A DNA stretch of 64,000 nt from Oceanobacillus profundus (GCF_003515705.1 NZ_QWEH01000013.1:62001-126000), one strand, 5' to 3'; shown: positions 9,173 through 18,321, counted from the first letter of the stretch. Numbers and translations are program-made. Notes: generated by a model from the sequence alone, not told the origin.

Positions 9173-9709
9173 CTAGGCTTCTTCTAGAGCCACAGCTGTT
9201 ACTCCGTTTTCTTCCATGTAAAGAAAGAGTGCATCAAATAATAAACTGTAATAACTATTGTTCTCTTGTAATTTCCCATGAATTTCGCCAATAGCCTGTT
9301 GATGCATGGAGAGCAGCTCATTACTTGCCTCTACGGAAACATTCGCACAGAATTCTAGAATAACAGGAAGATAGTCTGGTAATTCTTTGTCAGTTACTTC
9401 AAACCCATGCGCCTCATAATACTTTTTAAGTTTAAGTAATTCCAAACCTCGTTCACGTTGCTCACCTAGTTTCAAATAGGTTACATAGAGATTCGTTAAT
9501 CTTCCAAAATCAAAATGCTCAATATAGTGTGTAATCCAATCGTCTAAGGACATCTCTTTTGATTGTTGAATAAACTGCTTGATATTTCCTGTGATTTGAC
9601 TGTTTGACTGTTCTTCTATTTCCCTTTCTATTTCTGGTAAGATGTCTATCATTTCTTCCGTTGGATAGTTAAGGAGAAAGGATATTAGCTGATAGATATG
9701 TTGATTCAT
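9173..9709 (-). CDS. narJ: Nitrate reductase assembly chaperone NarJ
   Basis: A 178-residue TorD/NarJ-family chaperone. It holds apo-NarGH during cofactor insertion and before membrane docking on NarI. The family signature is LPDYLPVILEFCANVS (about 118-133), with LLNYPTEEM near the start and YVTYLKLGEQRERGLELLKLKKYY. A GAAGGAGG site precedes ATG 9709. It is separated from narH by an unusual 206-bp spacer with a hairpin and tandem repeats. Confidence 0.92.
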   Translation of the reverse strand: MNQHIYQLISFLLNYPTEEMIDILPEIEREIEEQSNSQITGNIKQFIQQSKEMSLDDWITHYIEHFDFGRLTNLYVTYLKLGEQRERGLELLKLKKYYEAHGFEVTDKELPDYLPVILEFCANVSVEASNELLSMHQQAIGEIHGKLQENNSYYSLLFDALFLYMEENGVTAVALEEA

Positions 9710-9740
9710 AAACCACGACCTCCTTCATTGTTAGAAATCA

Positions 9741-9767
9741 GGATTGGTAAAACGGCTTTACCAATCC
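9741..9767 (-). other. Strong hairpin just upstream of narJ
   Basis: GGATTGGTAAA (9741-9751), a 5-nt loop, and TTTACCAATCC (9757-9767) form an 11-bp perfect stem about 15 bp before the narJ ribosome site. No T-run follows it, so it looks more like an mRNA processing or stability element than a terminator. Confidence 0.55.
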
Positions 9768-9784
9768 TCCATTGGGGTGTTCAT

Positions 9785-9906
9785 CGCCTCTATCAGTGAC
9801 CGCTTCTCTTTGATTTTCCTCTGTTCGGGCACTCATCGCCTCTATCAGTGACCGCTTCTCTTTGACTTCCCTCTGTTCGCGCACTCATCATCTTCATGAG
9901 TGACCG
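9785..9906. repeat. 52-bp tandem repeat between narH and narJ
   Basis: Two copies of a 52-bp unit (9785-9836 and 9837-9888) differ at only a few positions; a diverged third start (9889-9906) keeps AGTGACCG. Each junction carries the imperfect inverted pair CACTCATC/TATCAGTG, so the transcript could fold into a row of small hairpins. It fills most of the narH-narJ spacer inside an otherwise tight operon. Confidence 0.8.
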
Positions 9907-9915
9907 TATATCTTA

Positions 9916-11388
9916 TTATTGCAGCACGCCGCAGCTTCCTGGGCCTCCGGCAAAGTCTAAGCCGCAAGCTCCTTGTTCTTCATACAAATCAGCAACTTCT
10001 TCTTTGTGGCTATGCGGAATCACAAATCTGTCTTCATATTTAGCAATCGCTAAGAGGCGATACATTTCTTTGATTGCTTTTTCAGTTAAACCGAGATCGG
10101 AAAGGACATCAGAATCAAATTCTTTTCCAGTTTGTTCAGCTCGCATAAAGTTACGCATGACTGCCATTTTCTTTAGAACCGTACGAATATGCCCGGTATC
10201 TCCAGCAGTTAATAGATTTGCAAGGTATTCAATTGGAATCCGCATGTTATCAATTGCAGGGAAAATGTCTTCTGTATCTGCAGTACTTCCTTTTCCTTCA
10301 ATCATGTTCATAACCGGGCTTAGTGGCGGAATGTACCATACCATTGGCATTGTTCTGTATTCCGGATGTAATGGCAGAGCAATCTTCCAGTCTATTATCA
10401 TTTTATAAAGTGGAGATTTTTGAGCTGCTTCAATCCAGTCCATTGGAATTCCATCTTTTTTCGCTTGCTTGATAACTTCCGGGTCATTTGGATCAAGGAA
10501 AATACCAAGCTGTGCATGATATAATTCCTTTTCATCCTCTACAGATGCTGCTTCCAGCACACGGTCTGCATCATATAACATGATTCCGATATAACGAATC
10601 CGTCCAACACATGTTTCTGCACAAATCGTTGGCTGGCCATTTTCGATTCTCGGGAAACACATCGTACATTTTTCAGCTTTGTTTGTTTTCCAGTTAAAAT
10701 ACACTTTTTTATACGGACAAGAAGTCACACAATGTCTCCATGCACGACATGCATTTTGGTCCACTAGTACGATTCCATCTTCATCCCGTTTATACATTGC
10801 TCCAGATGGACAGGAGGATACACATGGTGCGTTAATGCAATGCTCACAAATACGTGGCAGATACATCATGAATACATCTTCGAATTCCGTTTTAATGGAT
10901 TCTTCCATCTGCACGACGTTTGGATCACGCAGTCCTGTAATATGGCCACCCGCTAAGTCATCCTCCCAGTTTGGTCCCCATTCCAAATCCATGAATTCTC
11001 CTGTCACCGCAGATTTGGCTCTAGCAACAGGCTGATGCTTGCGTTCCTTACTATTTGTTAATGTTTCATAATCATAGTTCCACGGTTCAAAATAATCGTC
11101 CATTTCTGGCTGGTTTGGGTTGTAAAACAAGTTTAGTAGCCGATTCGTTTTTGAGCCTGATTTTAACCTTAACTCATGGTTGTGAAGCTCCCAGCCACCT
11201 TTATATTTTTCTTGATCTTCCCACTGCTTTGGGTAGCCAATTCCAGGCTTTGTTTCTACATTATTAAAATACATGTATTCGGCACCTGGGCGGTTTGTCC
11301 ATGTGTTCTTGCATGTCACACTACATGTATGACAGCCAATACACTTATCGAGGTTCATTACCATCCCGACCTGTGCTTTAATTTTCAA
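9916..11388 (-). CDS. narH: Respiratory nitrate reductase beta subunit NarH
   Basis: A 490-residue iron-sulfur protein that wires NarI to NarG. Cysteine groups are CIGCHTCSVTC (from residue 16), CEHCINAPCVSSC, CRAWRHCVTSC, and CTMC with a final CAETC. The Trp in CRAWRHC replaces a cysteine and marks the [3Fe-4S] centre, as in other NarH proteins. The start is TTG 11388, with AAGGAGG in front, overlapping the end of narG by 11 nt. The following narJ is 206 bp away. Confidence 0.95.
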   Translation of the reverse strand: MKIKAQVGMVMNLDKCIGCHTCSVTCKNTWTNRPGAEYMYFNNVETKPGIGYPKQWEDQEKYKGGWELHNHELRLKSGSKTNRLLNLFYNPNQPEMDDYFEPWNYDYETLTNSKERKHQPVARAKSAVTGEFMDLEWGPNWEDDLAGGHITGLRDPNVVQMEESIKTEFEDVFMMYLPRICEHCINAPCVSSCPSGAMYKRDEDGIVLVDQNACRAWRHCVTSCPYKKVYFNWKTNKAEKCTMCFPRIENGQPTICAETCVGRIRYIGIMLYDADRVLEAASVEDEKELYHAQLGIFLDPNDPEVIKQAKKDGIPMDWIEAAQKSPLYKMIIDWKIALPLHPEYRTMPMVWYIPPLSPVMNMIEGKGSTADTEDIFPAIDNMRIPIEYLANLLTAGDTGHIRTVLKKMAVMRNFMRAEQTGKEFDSDVLSDLGLTEKAIKEMYRLLAIAKYEDRFVIPHSHKEEVADLYEEQGACGLDFAGGPGSCGVLQ

Positions 11389-14300
11389 GCCAATCTACCT
11401 CCTTCATTTTCCGAATCACAACATTCAAGTCACGTTGGTTTCCTGTTGGCCCATAGTAATTAAATCCATAGCTTAATTGGGCATATCCACCAATCATATG
11501 GGTTGGTTTTACATGGATTCTCGTTGGACTATTATGCGTACCACCACGATTTTTCGTAAGGCTTGTTCCAGGTGTATGAATATGACGATCTTGAGCATGA
11601 TGCATAAATGCCATTGTTCTTGGGATACGATGGGAAACAACCGCTCTTGCTACTACGACTCCATTACGGTTGAAGCATTCAATCCAATCATTATCCTCTA
11701 CATCAATTTCCGCTGCATCATCTTTATTTAGCCAAACCGTTGGACCACCTCGGAATAGAGTTAACATTGGCTGTGCATCAAAGTACATGCTATGAATCGA
11801 CCATTTATTATGCGGGGTAAGATAATTCAGCGTAATTTCTTTTCCTTCCACTTCTGGTCTTTTTGAACGGAATGGCTTATGGTTCAAAATTGGCTTGAAT
11901 ACGGCAAATGATTCCCCAAATTCCTTCATCATTTCATGATCCAGGAAGTAGGATTGCCTTCCTGTAATGGTTCGAAATGGAATCAATCGTTCAATATTTG
12001 TTGTAAAAGGGGAATACCTTCTGCCGCCTTTTTCGGAGCCGCTAAAAGCTGGTGACGTAATAACCGTCATTGGTTGTGCCGTTATTTTTTCAAATGTAAA
12101 TAACTCTTCTTCTCTTTCCTCTGCTAAATCTTTTAACTCAAGTTCTGTTACTTCTTCTAATGCTTCCCATGCTTTTACAGCTACTTTTCCATTCGTTGTA
12201 GAGGAAAGCATTAAGATTGCTTCACATGCATCTTTAGCATGTGTAATATCTGGACAGCCATCGGCAATCGTTCCATTATCCACCGTTCCAAGTGTATGTT
12301 TCACTTGTTCGTACTCTTTTTCCATATTCCAGTTGATACCTTTTCCACCATAAGGCTGTGTTGCAACATTTGGTCCAAGTGCTGTCATCTTGTTATAAAT
12401 TTGTTTGTAATCACGTTCCACCACATGAATTTGTGGCATTGTTTTACCCGGAATAGGTTCACATTCACCTTTGGACCAGTCTTTAATTCGACCTAATGGC
12501 TGGGCCATTTCTGCTTTTGTATCGTGCAGCAATGGTGTTGCTACGATTTCCTTGATTGTCTCCATATCAATTTCCTCAGCTAAATCAGAAACACCCTTGG
12601 CTAAAGCTTTAAAGATATCCCAGTCCGATTTCGCTTCCCATGGTGATGCTATTGCTGGATTAAATGGATGTACAAATGGATGCATATCCGTACTGGATAA
12701 GTCGTGTTTTTCATACCAAGTTGATGCAGGTAGGATGACATCTGAGTAAAGTGCCGTTCCAGCCATCCGGAAGTCAAGGTTAATTAATAAATCAAGTTTC
12801 CCTTCCGGTGCTTCTTCCCGCCATTTAATTTCCTCAGGACGAATGCTCTCTTCATCATCGTTTAAAAGACCATGGGATGTTCCCAGTAGATGTTTAAGGA
12901 AGTACTCATGCCCTTTTCCTGAACTGGAGATTAAGTTGGCACGCCACACAAATAAGTTTCTTGGGAAATTGACCGGGTTATCTGGATCTTCAATTGCAAA
13001 TTGCAGCTCTTTTTCTTTTAATTGCTTAGCCACATATTTCCCAATATCTTCCGTTGTTTCATAGCCACTTGCTACTGCTTCCTTATAGAGATCGATTCCG
13101 TTTTTATTGAATGTTGGATAAGATGGCAGCCAGCCAAGGCGAGCAGCTAACACATTGTAGTCCCCGTGATGTTCGTATCTTGCCTTTTCATTTGCAGCGG
13201 TAAGGTCACTAACTGGTGTTTCCTCAAAGCGCCATTGGTCGGTTGCAAAGTAGAAAAAGGATGTACCGTTTTGCAGTTTAGCTGGGCCGCCCCAATCTTT
13301 AGCAGTTGCAATCGTATTCCAGCCTTCTGCAGGCCGTAATTTTTCTTGTCCAACATAGTGGGCCCAGCCTCCGCCATTTACACCTTGTGCGCCTACCATT
13401 AGAACAAGGTTGACAACTGCACGGTAAATCGTATCTGAGTTAAACCAATGGTTAATTCCGGCACCAACGATAATCATGGAACGACCTTTTGTATCCACCG
13501 CATTTTGTGCAAATTCACGTGCAATTTTAATGACGAGGTTGCGGTCAACACCCGTTATCTCTTCTTGCCATGCTGGTGAGAATGGTGCAATCTCATCATA
13601 AGAGCTTGCCACTTCTCCACCAAGACCACGGTCAATACCATAGTTGGCAAGCATCAAGTCATAGACGGTCGCAATGTATTCGGTTTTTCCATTTAACTCT
13701 ACTTTTTTCACTGGAACCGCACGTGGCAAAACTTTTCTAGTTTCCGCATCAAAATATGGCATATTGACATGTACCACCTCGTCTTCTATTCCTAGAAAAC
13801 TCAATACAGGTTCAATTTTTTCATTTGTGTTTTCATCAATAAGCTTTAAGTTCCAGTTTCCTTTATCATCCCAACGAGAACCCATCGTTCCATGCGGAAT
13901 AGAGAATTTACCTGTTGCTTGATTATACATAGCAGGCTTCCATTCATTATTCTCTGAAGCAGTGCCAAGATCAGCTTCATTTAGGAATCTGTCTGCCACA
14001 AACATTCCATTATCTTCTTTTAAACGAACAGAGAATGGAAAATCGGTATATTGCTTTGCATAATCCTCAAAGTATGGTGTCATATTTTTATCATAAAATT
14101 CATTTAAGATTACATGCCCCATTGCCATTGCAACTGCACCATCAGTTCCCTGCCTTACTGATAACCAGTCATCAGAGAAGGTCGTTGATTCAGCATAGTC
14201 CGGACTAACGGATACAACTTTCGTTCCTTTATAACGAGCTTCCACTAAAAAGTGAGCGTCTGGTGTACGTGTCATCGGCACATTCGAACCCCATGTGATA

Positions 14301-15061
14301 ATATAGCTTGAGTTAAACCAGTCTGAGCTCTCTGGTACATCTGTTTGATCTCCCCAAATTTGCGGAGAGGCTGGTGGCAAGTCGGCATACCAATCATAGA
14401 AGCTAAGCATTGGACCGCCCATTAATTGCATAAAGCGACTTCCAGCTGCATGGCTGATCATGGACATCGCAGGAATTGGAGAAAAACCAACATTTCGATC
14501 TGGTCCATATTTCACGATCGTATATAAGGAAGATGCAGCTACAAGCTTTGTTACCTCTTCCCAGTCTGCTCGGGCTAGTCCGCCCTTCCCTCTTGCTTGT
14601 TTATAGGAATTCGCTTTTTCTTTGTCCTCGACAATGCTCTTCCAAGCTTCCAAAGGATTATCATAAGTTGCTAATGCTTCTCTCCATAATGTCAATAATC
14701 TTTTCCGTACATATGGATATTTCACACGTAATGGACTGTAAATATACCAAGAGAAGCTCGCTCCCCTTGGACAGCCGCGGGGTTCAAATTCCGGCATATC
14801 TGGACCTGTTGTTGGATAGTCCAATTGTTGGCCTTCCCATGTGACAATCCCGTCTTTCACATAAATATTCCAGCTGCATGATCCGGTACAGTTAACCCCA
14901 TGTGTTGATCGAATAACCTTATCATGCTGCCATCTTCTCCGATATACATTTTCCCAGTCACGGTTACCTTCTTGTAATTGACTATGATTATTGGAATATG
15001 TTTCTTTTGGTTTTAAATAGTTCAATCGTTGCCAAAGTGGAGATGGTTTCTTCTTCATCAT
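11378..15061 (-). CDS. narG: Respiratory nitrate reductase alpha subunit NarG
   Basis: A 1227-residue molybdoenzyme that reduces nitrate to nitrite at bis-MGD, on the cytoplasmic side in this enzyme class. The N-terminal HGVNCTGSCSW with the later GCPRGASFSWY gives the His/Cys ligands of the FS0 [4Fe-4S] cluster; STHGVN, TWGSNVPMTRTPDAHF and GAGINHWFNSD are typical family segments, and the Asp Mo ligand is expected in the first third. ATG 15061 (or the adjacent 15058) follows GGAGGG; the longer reading frame to 15121 runs into the Fnr site and is rejected. The length equals B. subtilis NarG to within a residue. First gene of a long minus-strand operon. Confidence 0.96.
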   Translation of the reverse strand: MMKKKPSPLWQRLNYLKPKETYSNNHSQLQEGNRDWENVYRRRWQHDKVIRSTHGVNCTGSCSWNIYVKDGIVTWEGQQLDYPTTGPDMPEFEPRGCPRGASFSWYIYSPLRVKYPYVRKRLLTLWREALATYDNPLEAWKSIVEDKEKANSYKQARGKGGLARADWEEVTKLVAASSLYTIVKYGPDRNVGFSPIPAMSMISHAAGSRFMQLMGGPMLSFYDWYADLPPASPQIWGDQTDVPESSDWFNSSYIITWGSNVPMTRTPDAHFLVEARYKGTKVVSVSPDYAESTTFSDDWLSVRQGTDGAVAMAMGHVILNEFYDKNMTPYFEDYAKQYTDFPFSVRLKEDNGMFVADRFLNEADLGTASENNEWKPAMYNQATGKFSIPHGTMGSRWDDKGNWNLKLIDENTNEKIEPVLSFLGIEDEVVHVNMPYFDAETRKVLPRAVPVKKVELNGKTEYIATVYDLMLANYGIDRGLGGEVASSYDEIAPFSPAWQEEITGVDRNLVIKIAREFAQNAVDTKGRSMIIVGAGINHWFNSDTIYRAVVNLVLMVGAQGVNGGGWAHYVGQEKLRPAEGWNTIATAKDWGGPAKLQNGTSFFYFATDQWRFEETPVSDLTAANEKARYEHHGDYNVLAARLGWLPSYPTFNKNGIDLYKEAVASGYETTEDIGKYVAKQLKEKELQFAIEDPDNPVNFPRNLFVWRANLISSSGKGHEYFLKHLLGTSHGLLNDDEESIRPEEIKWREEAPEGKLDLLINLDFRMAGTALYSDVILPASTWYEKHDLSSTDMHPFVHPFNPAIASPWEAKSDWDIFKALAKGVSDLAEEIDMETIKEIVATPLLHDTKAEMAQPLGRIKDWSKGECEPIPGKTMPQIHVVERDYKQIYNKMTALGPNVATQPYGGKGINWNMEKEYEQVKHTLGTVDNGTIADGCPDITHAKDACEAILMLSSTTNGKVAVKAWEALEEVTELELKDLAEEREEELFTFEKITAQPMTVITSPAFSGSEKGGRRYSPFTTNIERLIPFRTITGRQSYFLDHEMMKEFGESFAVFKPILNHKPFRSKRPEVEGKEITLNYLTPHNKWSIHSMYFDAQPMLTLFRGGPTVWLNKDDAAEIDVEDNDWIECFNRNGVVVARAVVSHRIPRTMAFMHHAQDRHIHTPGTSLTKNRGGTHNSPTRIHVKPTHMIGGYAQLSYGFNYYGPTGNQRDLNVVIRKMKEVDWLEN

Positions 15062-15096
15062 TGTCCCTCCATGTAAATTGCTTTGTTCTAACTCCA

Positions 15097-15139
15097 ATGT
15101 TAAACATCCCACCCCATACATGTTGTGAAATACATCACA
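15097..15139 (-). promoter_or_regulatory. Fnr-dependent promoter of narGHJI
   Basis: TGTGA-AATACA-TCACA (15124-15139) is a perfect Fnr box. On the minus strand TAACAT (15102-15097) serves as -10; the predicted start near 15090 places the box centre at -41.5, the class II activation position. The untranslated leader would be about 30 nt. Confidence 0.8.
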
Positions 15140-15221
15140 CCTTTATGAGATGTCAAATTTTAGACATAAATAATATTTAAATGGTTGTGTGTGAATTTAT
15201 TCAAAAATCGGTCACAGATTA

Positions 15222-15264
15222 TGTGATGTTTTTCACTACTAATTCCGGCAAGCCTCGTTAAACT
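15222..15264 (+). promoter_or_regulatory. Fnr-dependent promoter of narK
   Basis: TGTGA-TGTTTT-TCACT (15222-15237) matches the Fnr consensus at 9 of 10 positions. TAAACT (15259-15264) is the -10 candidate and gives a start near 15271, again 41.5 bp from the box centre. A weaker half-matching dyad, TGTGA-ATTTAT-TCAAA, lies at 15190-15205. Confidence 0.7.
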
Positions 15265-15319
15265 TATAACCAATTACAGAAGTAAATTAAAGATTATCCA
15301 GAGAAAGGTATGATTTATT

Positions 15320-16810
15320 TTGAAGAAACCGGGTTTACAGCTTTCATTACAAACATCCAGTTTAGTCGTTGGGTTTATGGTGTGGGTACTCATTTCGTCG
15401 CTAATGCCATATATCACAGCAGATATTCCGCTGACTTCTGGGCAAGCGTCAATTATAACGGCTATTCCAGTTATTTTGGGCTCCCTCATGCGCATACCAA
15501 TTGGTTTTTATGCTGATCGATTTGGCGCAAGAATTATTTTCTTAATTAGCTTTCTCATTCTTTTATTTCCTGTTTTTTACCTAAGTGCAGCGAGTTCCTT
15601 TACCGATCTTGTAATTGGAGGACTCATACTAGGTATTGGTGGAGCAACCTTTTCCATCGGAGTTACATCACTGCCGAAATATTACCCAAAGGAAAAACAC
15701 GGCTTTATTAATGGGGTGTACGGTGTTGGTAATATTGGTACCGCCATTACAACGTTTGGAGCTCCAATTATAGCTGGTTCCATTGGCTGGCAGGGAACGA
15801 TACGGATATTCCTAGTTATTTTGGTCGTATTTTCAGCATTGGTTTTTATTTTTGGTGATCGTAAAGAAGCAAAAGTAAGAAAATCCATGGTTGAACAAAT
15901 TCGAGGTGTTTATAAAAATACGACATTGTGGTTCCTAAGCTTATTTTATTTCATTACATTCGGGGCCTTTGTAGCCTTCACTATGTTTTTACCAAGTTTT
16001 CTGGTTGATAATTTTGGATTAGACCCAGTGGATGCTGGGATTCGAACAGCAGTATTTATTATTATTGCCACCCTGCTTCGTCCAGTTGGAGGATTGCTTG
16101 CAGATAAGTTTAATCCATTTATTATTTTAATGTTTGTTTTTATCGGTGTTGCCTTTTCGGGCATCCTATTATCCTTCTCACCTGATATTATTTGGTATAC
16201 CGTTGGTGCACTGGCTGTAGGAGTTACGGTTGGTATTGGAAATGGTACTGTCTTTAAATTAGTACCGTTGTATTTTTCCAAACAAGCTGGCATTGTAAAT
16301 GGTATTGTATCCGCTATGGGAGGCCTAGGCGGTTTCTTCCCGCCACTGCTTTTGACTGCTGTTGCAAATATTACTGGTCATCATGCGATTGCTTTCATGT
16401 TAATGTCAGAATTTGCCTTCGTAAGTTTTGTTATTGTTATTTTTATGTATTATCAGGAACGAGTGAGTGTTGAAGGTAAAATTATCGAAAGTGCTGCGGA
16501 AGGAATTATGGTAACGAATAAAAAACGCATCATTCAAAATGTTAATCCAGCCTTTGAGCGAATCACTGGTTATACAAAAGAGGAAGTACTCGGAAAGACA
16601 CCTGCAATTCTAAAATCCGGTAAACAGGACGCAGGCTTTTATGATGGAATGTGGAATTCGATTAATGAAAATGGCTTTTGGGAAGGTGAAATATGGAACA
16701 AACGAAAAAATGGAGAGATGTATCCGGAGTTACTTACCATTAGTCCAGTGAAGAATAATGTTGGCGAGATTAAGTACTATGTTGGTGTATTTAATGATAT
16801 AACACATTAA
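15320..16810 (+). CDS. narK: Nitrate/nitrite transporter NarK with a C-terminal PAS domain
   Basis: A 496-residue fusion. Residues 1 to about 385 are a 12-helix MFS porter of the nitrate/nitrite family, with both glycine-rich signatures: LGIGGATFSIGVTSLPKYYP and GIGNGTVFKLVPLYF. Residues from about 392 to the end form a PAS domain: SAAEGIMVTNKKRIIQNVNP, FERITGYTKEEVLGKTP, W-plus-EGEIWNKRKNGEMYPE, ending VGVFNDITH. NarK normally stops after the last helix. The start is TTG 15320, the only start before the first helix in this frame; its AAAGG site is rather distant (11 nt). It could sense redox or ligand and gate transport, but the PAS ligand is unknown. A terminator follows. Confidence 0.9.
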   Translation: MKKPGLQLSLQTSSLVVGFMVWVLISSLMPYITADIPLTSGQASIITAIPVILGSLMRIPIGFYADRFGARIIFLISFLILLFPVFYLSAASSFTDLVIGGLILGIGGATFSIGVTSLPKYYPKEKHGFINGVYGVGNIGTAITTFGAPIIAGSIGWQGTIRIFLVILVVFSALVFIFGDRKEAKVRKSMVEQIRGVYKNTTLWFLSLFYFITFGAFVAFTMFLPSFLVDNFGLDPVDAGIRTAVFIIIATLLRPVGGLLADKFNPFIILMFVFIGVAFSGILLSFSPDIIWYTVGALAVGVTVGIGNGTVFKLVPLYFSKQAGIVNGIVSAMGGLGGFFPPLLLTAVANITGHHAIAFMLMSEFAFVSFVIVIFMYYQERVSVEGKIIESAAEGIMVTNKKRIIQNVNPAFERITGYTKEEVLGKTPAILKSGKQDAGFYDGMWNSINENGFWEGEIWNKRKNGEMYPELLTISPVKNNVGEIKYYVGVFNDITH

Positions 16811-16811
16811 C

Positions 16812-16956
16812 AAAAGCGGAAGCGCCCGGTTAGCGACGTACGGACTGGACTGAACCGAAGGAGATAAAGGAAACACGGCGACCGTAGGGAGTCGATGTTG
16901 ACTTATCGTACGGAGGTGAGGGAAGTCTCGCTAGTCGTTGGGCGCTGGAGCTGGAC
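16812..16956. repeat. Interspersed Bacillaceae intergenic repeat
   Basis: A 145-bp GC-richer element beginning AAAAGCGGAAGCGCCCGG and ending GGGCGCTGGAGCTGGAC, with outer arms AGCGCCC (16821-16827) and GGGCGCT (16940-16946) inverted. It contains no ORF. I recognise this type as a dispersed repeat of Bacillaceae genomes; only one copy is in this window, so copy number cannot be shown here. It follows the narK stop directly. Confidence 0.6.
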
Positions 16957-17016
16957 GTGGCTACTTAGGTAACTAAGTTATATACATCATTCAAAATTTT
17001 ATAGTTTTCTAGCTGA

Positions 17017-17049
17017 AAAAATCCTGAGTTGATATTACTCAGGATTTTT
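17017..17049 (+). terminator. Terminator of narK
   Basis: AAAAATCCTGAGT (17017-17029) and ACTCAGGATTTTT (17037-17049) form a long stem with a 7-nt loop and a built-in T-run. It can also work on the minus strand, where it lies beyond the end of the radical SAM gene. Confidence 0.85.
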
Positions 17050-17165
17050 ATTGGCTAGCGCACTAATGCTGCGGACAACTTCGTTACTTTAACACCATGG
17101 CCAGATCCATCGCCCAAAGACTAGCGAATTTTTCTCACGATAACGGACGTTTGCACTTTTGTTCT

Positions 17166-18290
17166 TTATACTTTTCTTTTTTTACGCATTGCTCTTGGAA
17201 TATAAACACAATACGGTTCACTTTCCATATAATCTCCCGTTACATTGTATGCGCGTGATCTTGATCCTCCGCAAACATGGCGAAATTCACATACCCCGCA
17301 TTTTCCTTTGTAGTTATCCGGATTACGCAAATTTTGAAAGACCTCTGATTCTCTGTAGATTTCTGCAAGTGGCGTGCGTCTGATATTTCCAGCACGAATT
17401 GGCAGTAATCCGCTTGGATACACATCTCCTGTATGGGAAATGAACACAAAGCCATTTCCATCATTAACACCCTTTGGTGCACGTCCAAGTCCATCAATCT
17501 GTCCTGTTTTTCCTTGGTTCATCGCATCTTCATAGAAAATTTGGTCTTTGTCACTCACACCTGTATGTTCTCGCATTTTTTGCTGAATAACGACACGTCG
17601 ATAATGCTGGCCAGCGGTTGTCTTAATATCAAATGGAACTCGTTTGGATAATTTGTACAACCATCGGAATACCTTTTCATGTTCAGCAGGTGTAATCATG
17701 TCTGATTCTTTCCCTCGTCCTGTCGGCACAAGGAAAAACACACTCCATAATACACAGTTCAGGTTTTCAACCATCTCTGCCATTTCATCTAAGTATTCAT
17801 AATTATATCGGGATATTACGGTATTAATTTGCAGCGGCATATCCAATTCATGTAAATACTTAATCGCATTCATCGTTAAGTCAAAGGAGCCTTCTGTTCC
17901 TCGAAAATGGTCATGCACTTCCTTACAATGTCCATCAATACTAAATGCCCATCTGGCAAGTCCAATATCTTTAGCCTTTTGCATCGCCTCTTTGGTTACA
18001 TTTGGTGTGGCTGATGGTGTCATAGACACACGGACACCTTTTTGGATTGCGTATTCAGCAATATTAAACACATCTGGACGTTCTAGCGGATCCCCCCCTG
18101 TAAAAACAAGCATGGGATTGTCCATATCATATATGTCATCGATTAATTTCTTTCCTTCATCAAACGTTAATTCTAATGGGTGTCTATGATACTGAGCTTC
18201 TGCACGACAATGCAGACAATGCAGCTGACAAGCACGGGTTAGTTCCCATATAACAATAAACGGGTTTTCATTATAATCTCGATTAAACAT
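17166..18290 (-). CDS. Radical SAM/SPASM protein (BA_1875-like, related to haem-processing AhbC/NirJ)
   Basis: A 374-residue radical SAM enzyme. The first cluster motif is CQLHCLHC (residues 21-28); TGGDPLERPDV is the SAM-binding stretch; the C-terminal SPASM region has CGVCEFRHVCGGSRSRAYNVTGD and a last Cys in EPYC. The layout and the AYNVTGD ending recall both the haem-biosynthetic group (NirJ, AhbC/D) and the TIGR04053/BA_1875 group; the substrate is not known. It has its own Fnr-type promoter and lies in a nitrate respiration cluster, so a role in anaerobic haem or cofactor maturation is a reasonable inference. Start 18290 follows AAGGGACGAAAGCG. Confidence 0.8.
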   Translation of the reverse strand: MFNRDYNENPFIVIWELTRACQLHCLHCRAEAQYHRHPLELTFDEGKKLIDDIYDMDNPMLVFTGGDPLERPDVFNIAEYAIQKGVRVSMTPSATPNVTKEAMQKAKDIGLARWAFSIDGHCKEVHDHFRGTEGSFDLTMNAIKYLHELDMPLQINTVISRYNYEYLDEMAEMVENLNCVLWSVFFLVPTGRGKESDMITPAEHEKVFRWLYKLSKRVPFDIKTTAGQHYRRVVIQQKMREHTGVSDKDQIFYEDAMNQGKTGQIDGLGRAPKGVNDGNGFVFISHTGDVYPSGLLPIRAGNIRRTPLAEIYRESEVFQNLRNPDNYKGKCGVCEFRHVCGGSRSRAYNVTGDYMESEPYCVYIPRAMRKKRKV

Positions 18291-18321
18291 CGCTTTCGTC
18301 CCTTTCAGGTAGTTTAGCTTC

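Noticed and set aside
9785-9906. CRISPR-like array between narH and narJ
   Set aside because: Only two to three units, no distinct spacers (the copies are directly abutting), and no cas genes in the window.
9896-10408. 170-codon plus-strand open frame
   Set aside because: Antisense shadow of narH, without ribosome site or recognisable product; several like it lie opposite narG, narK and nirB.
15062-15121. Longer N-terminus of NarG starting at 15121
   Set aside because: It covers the predicted -10 and leader; GGAGGG stands before 15061/15058 and the shorter protein matches the family length.
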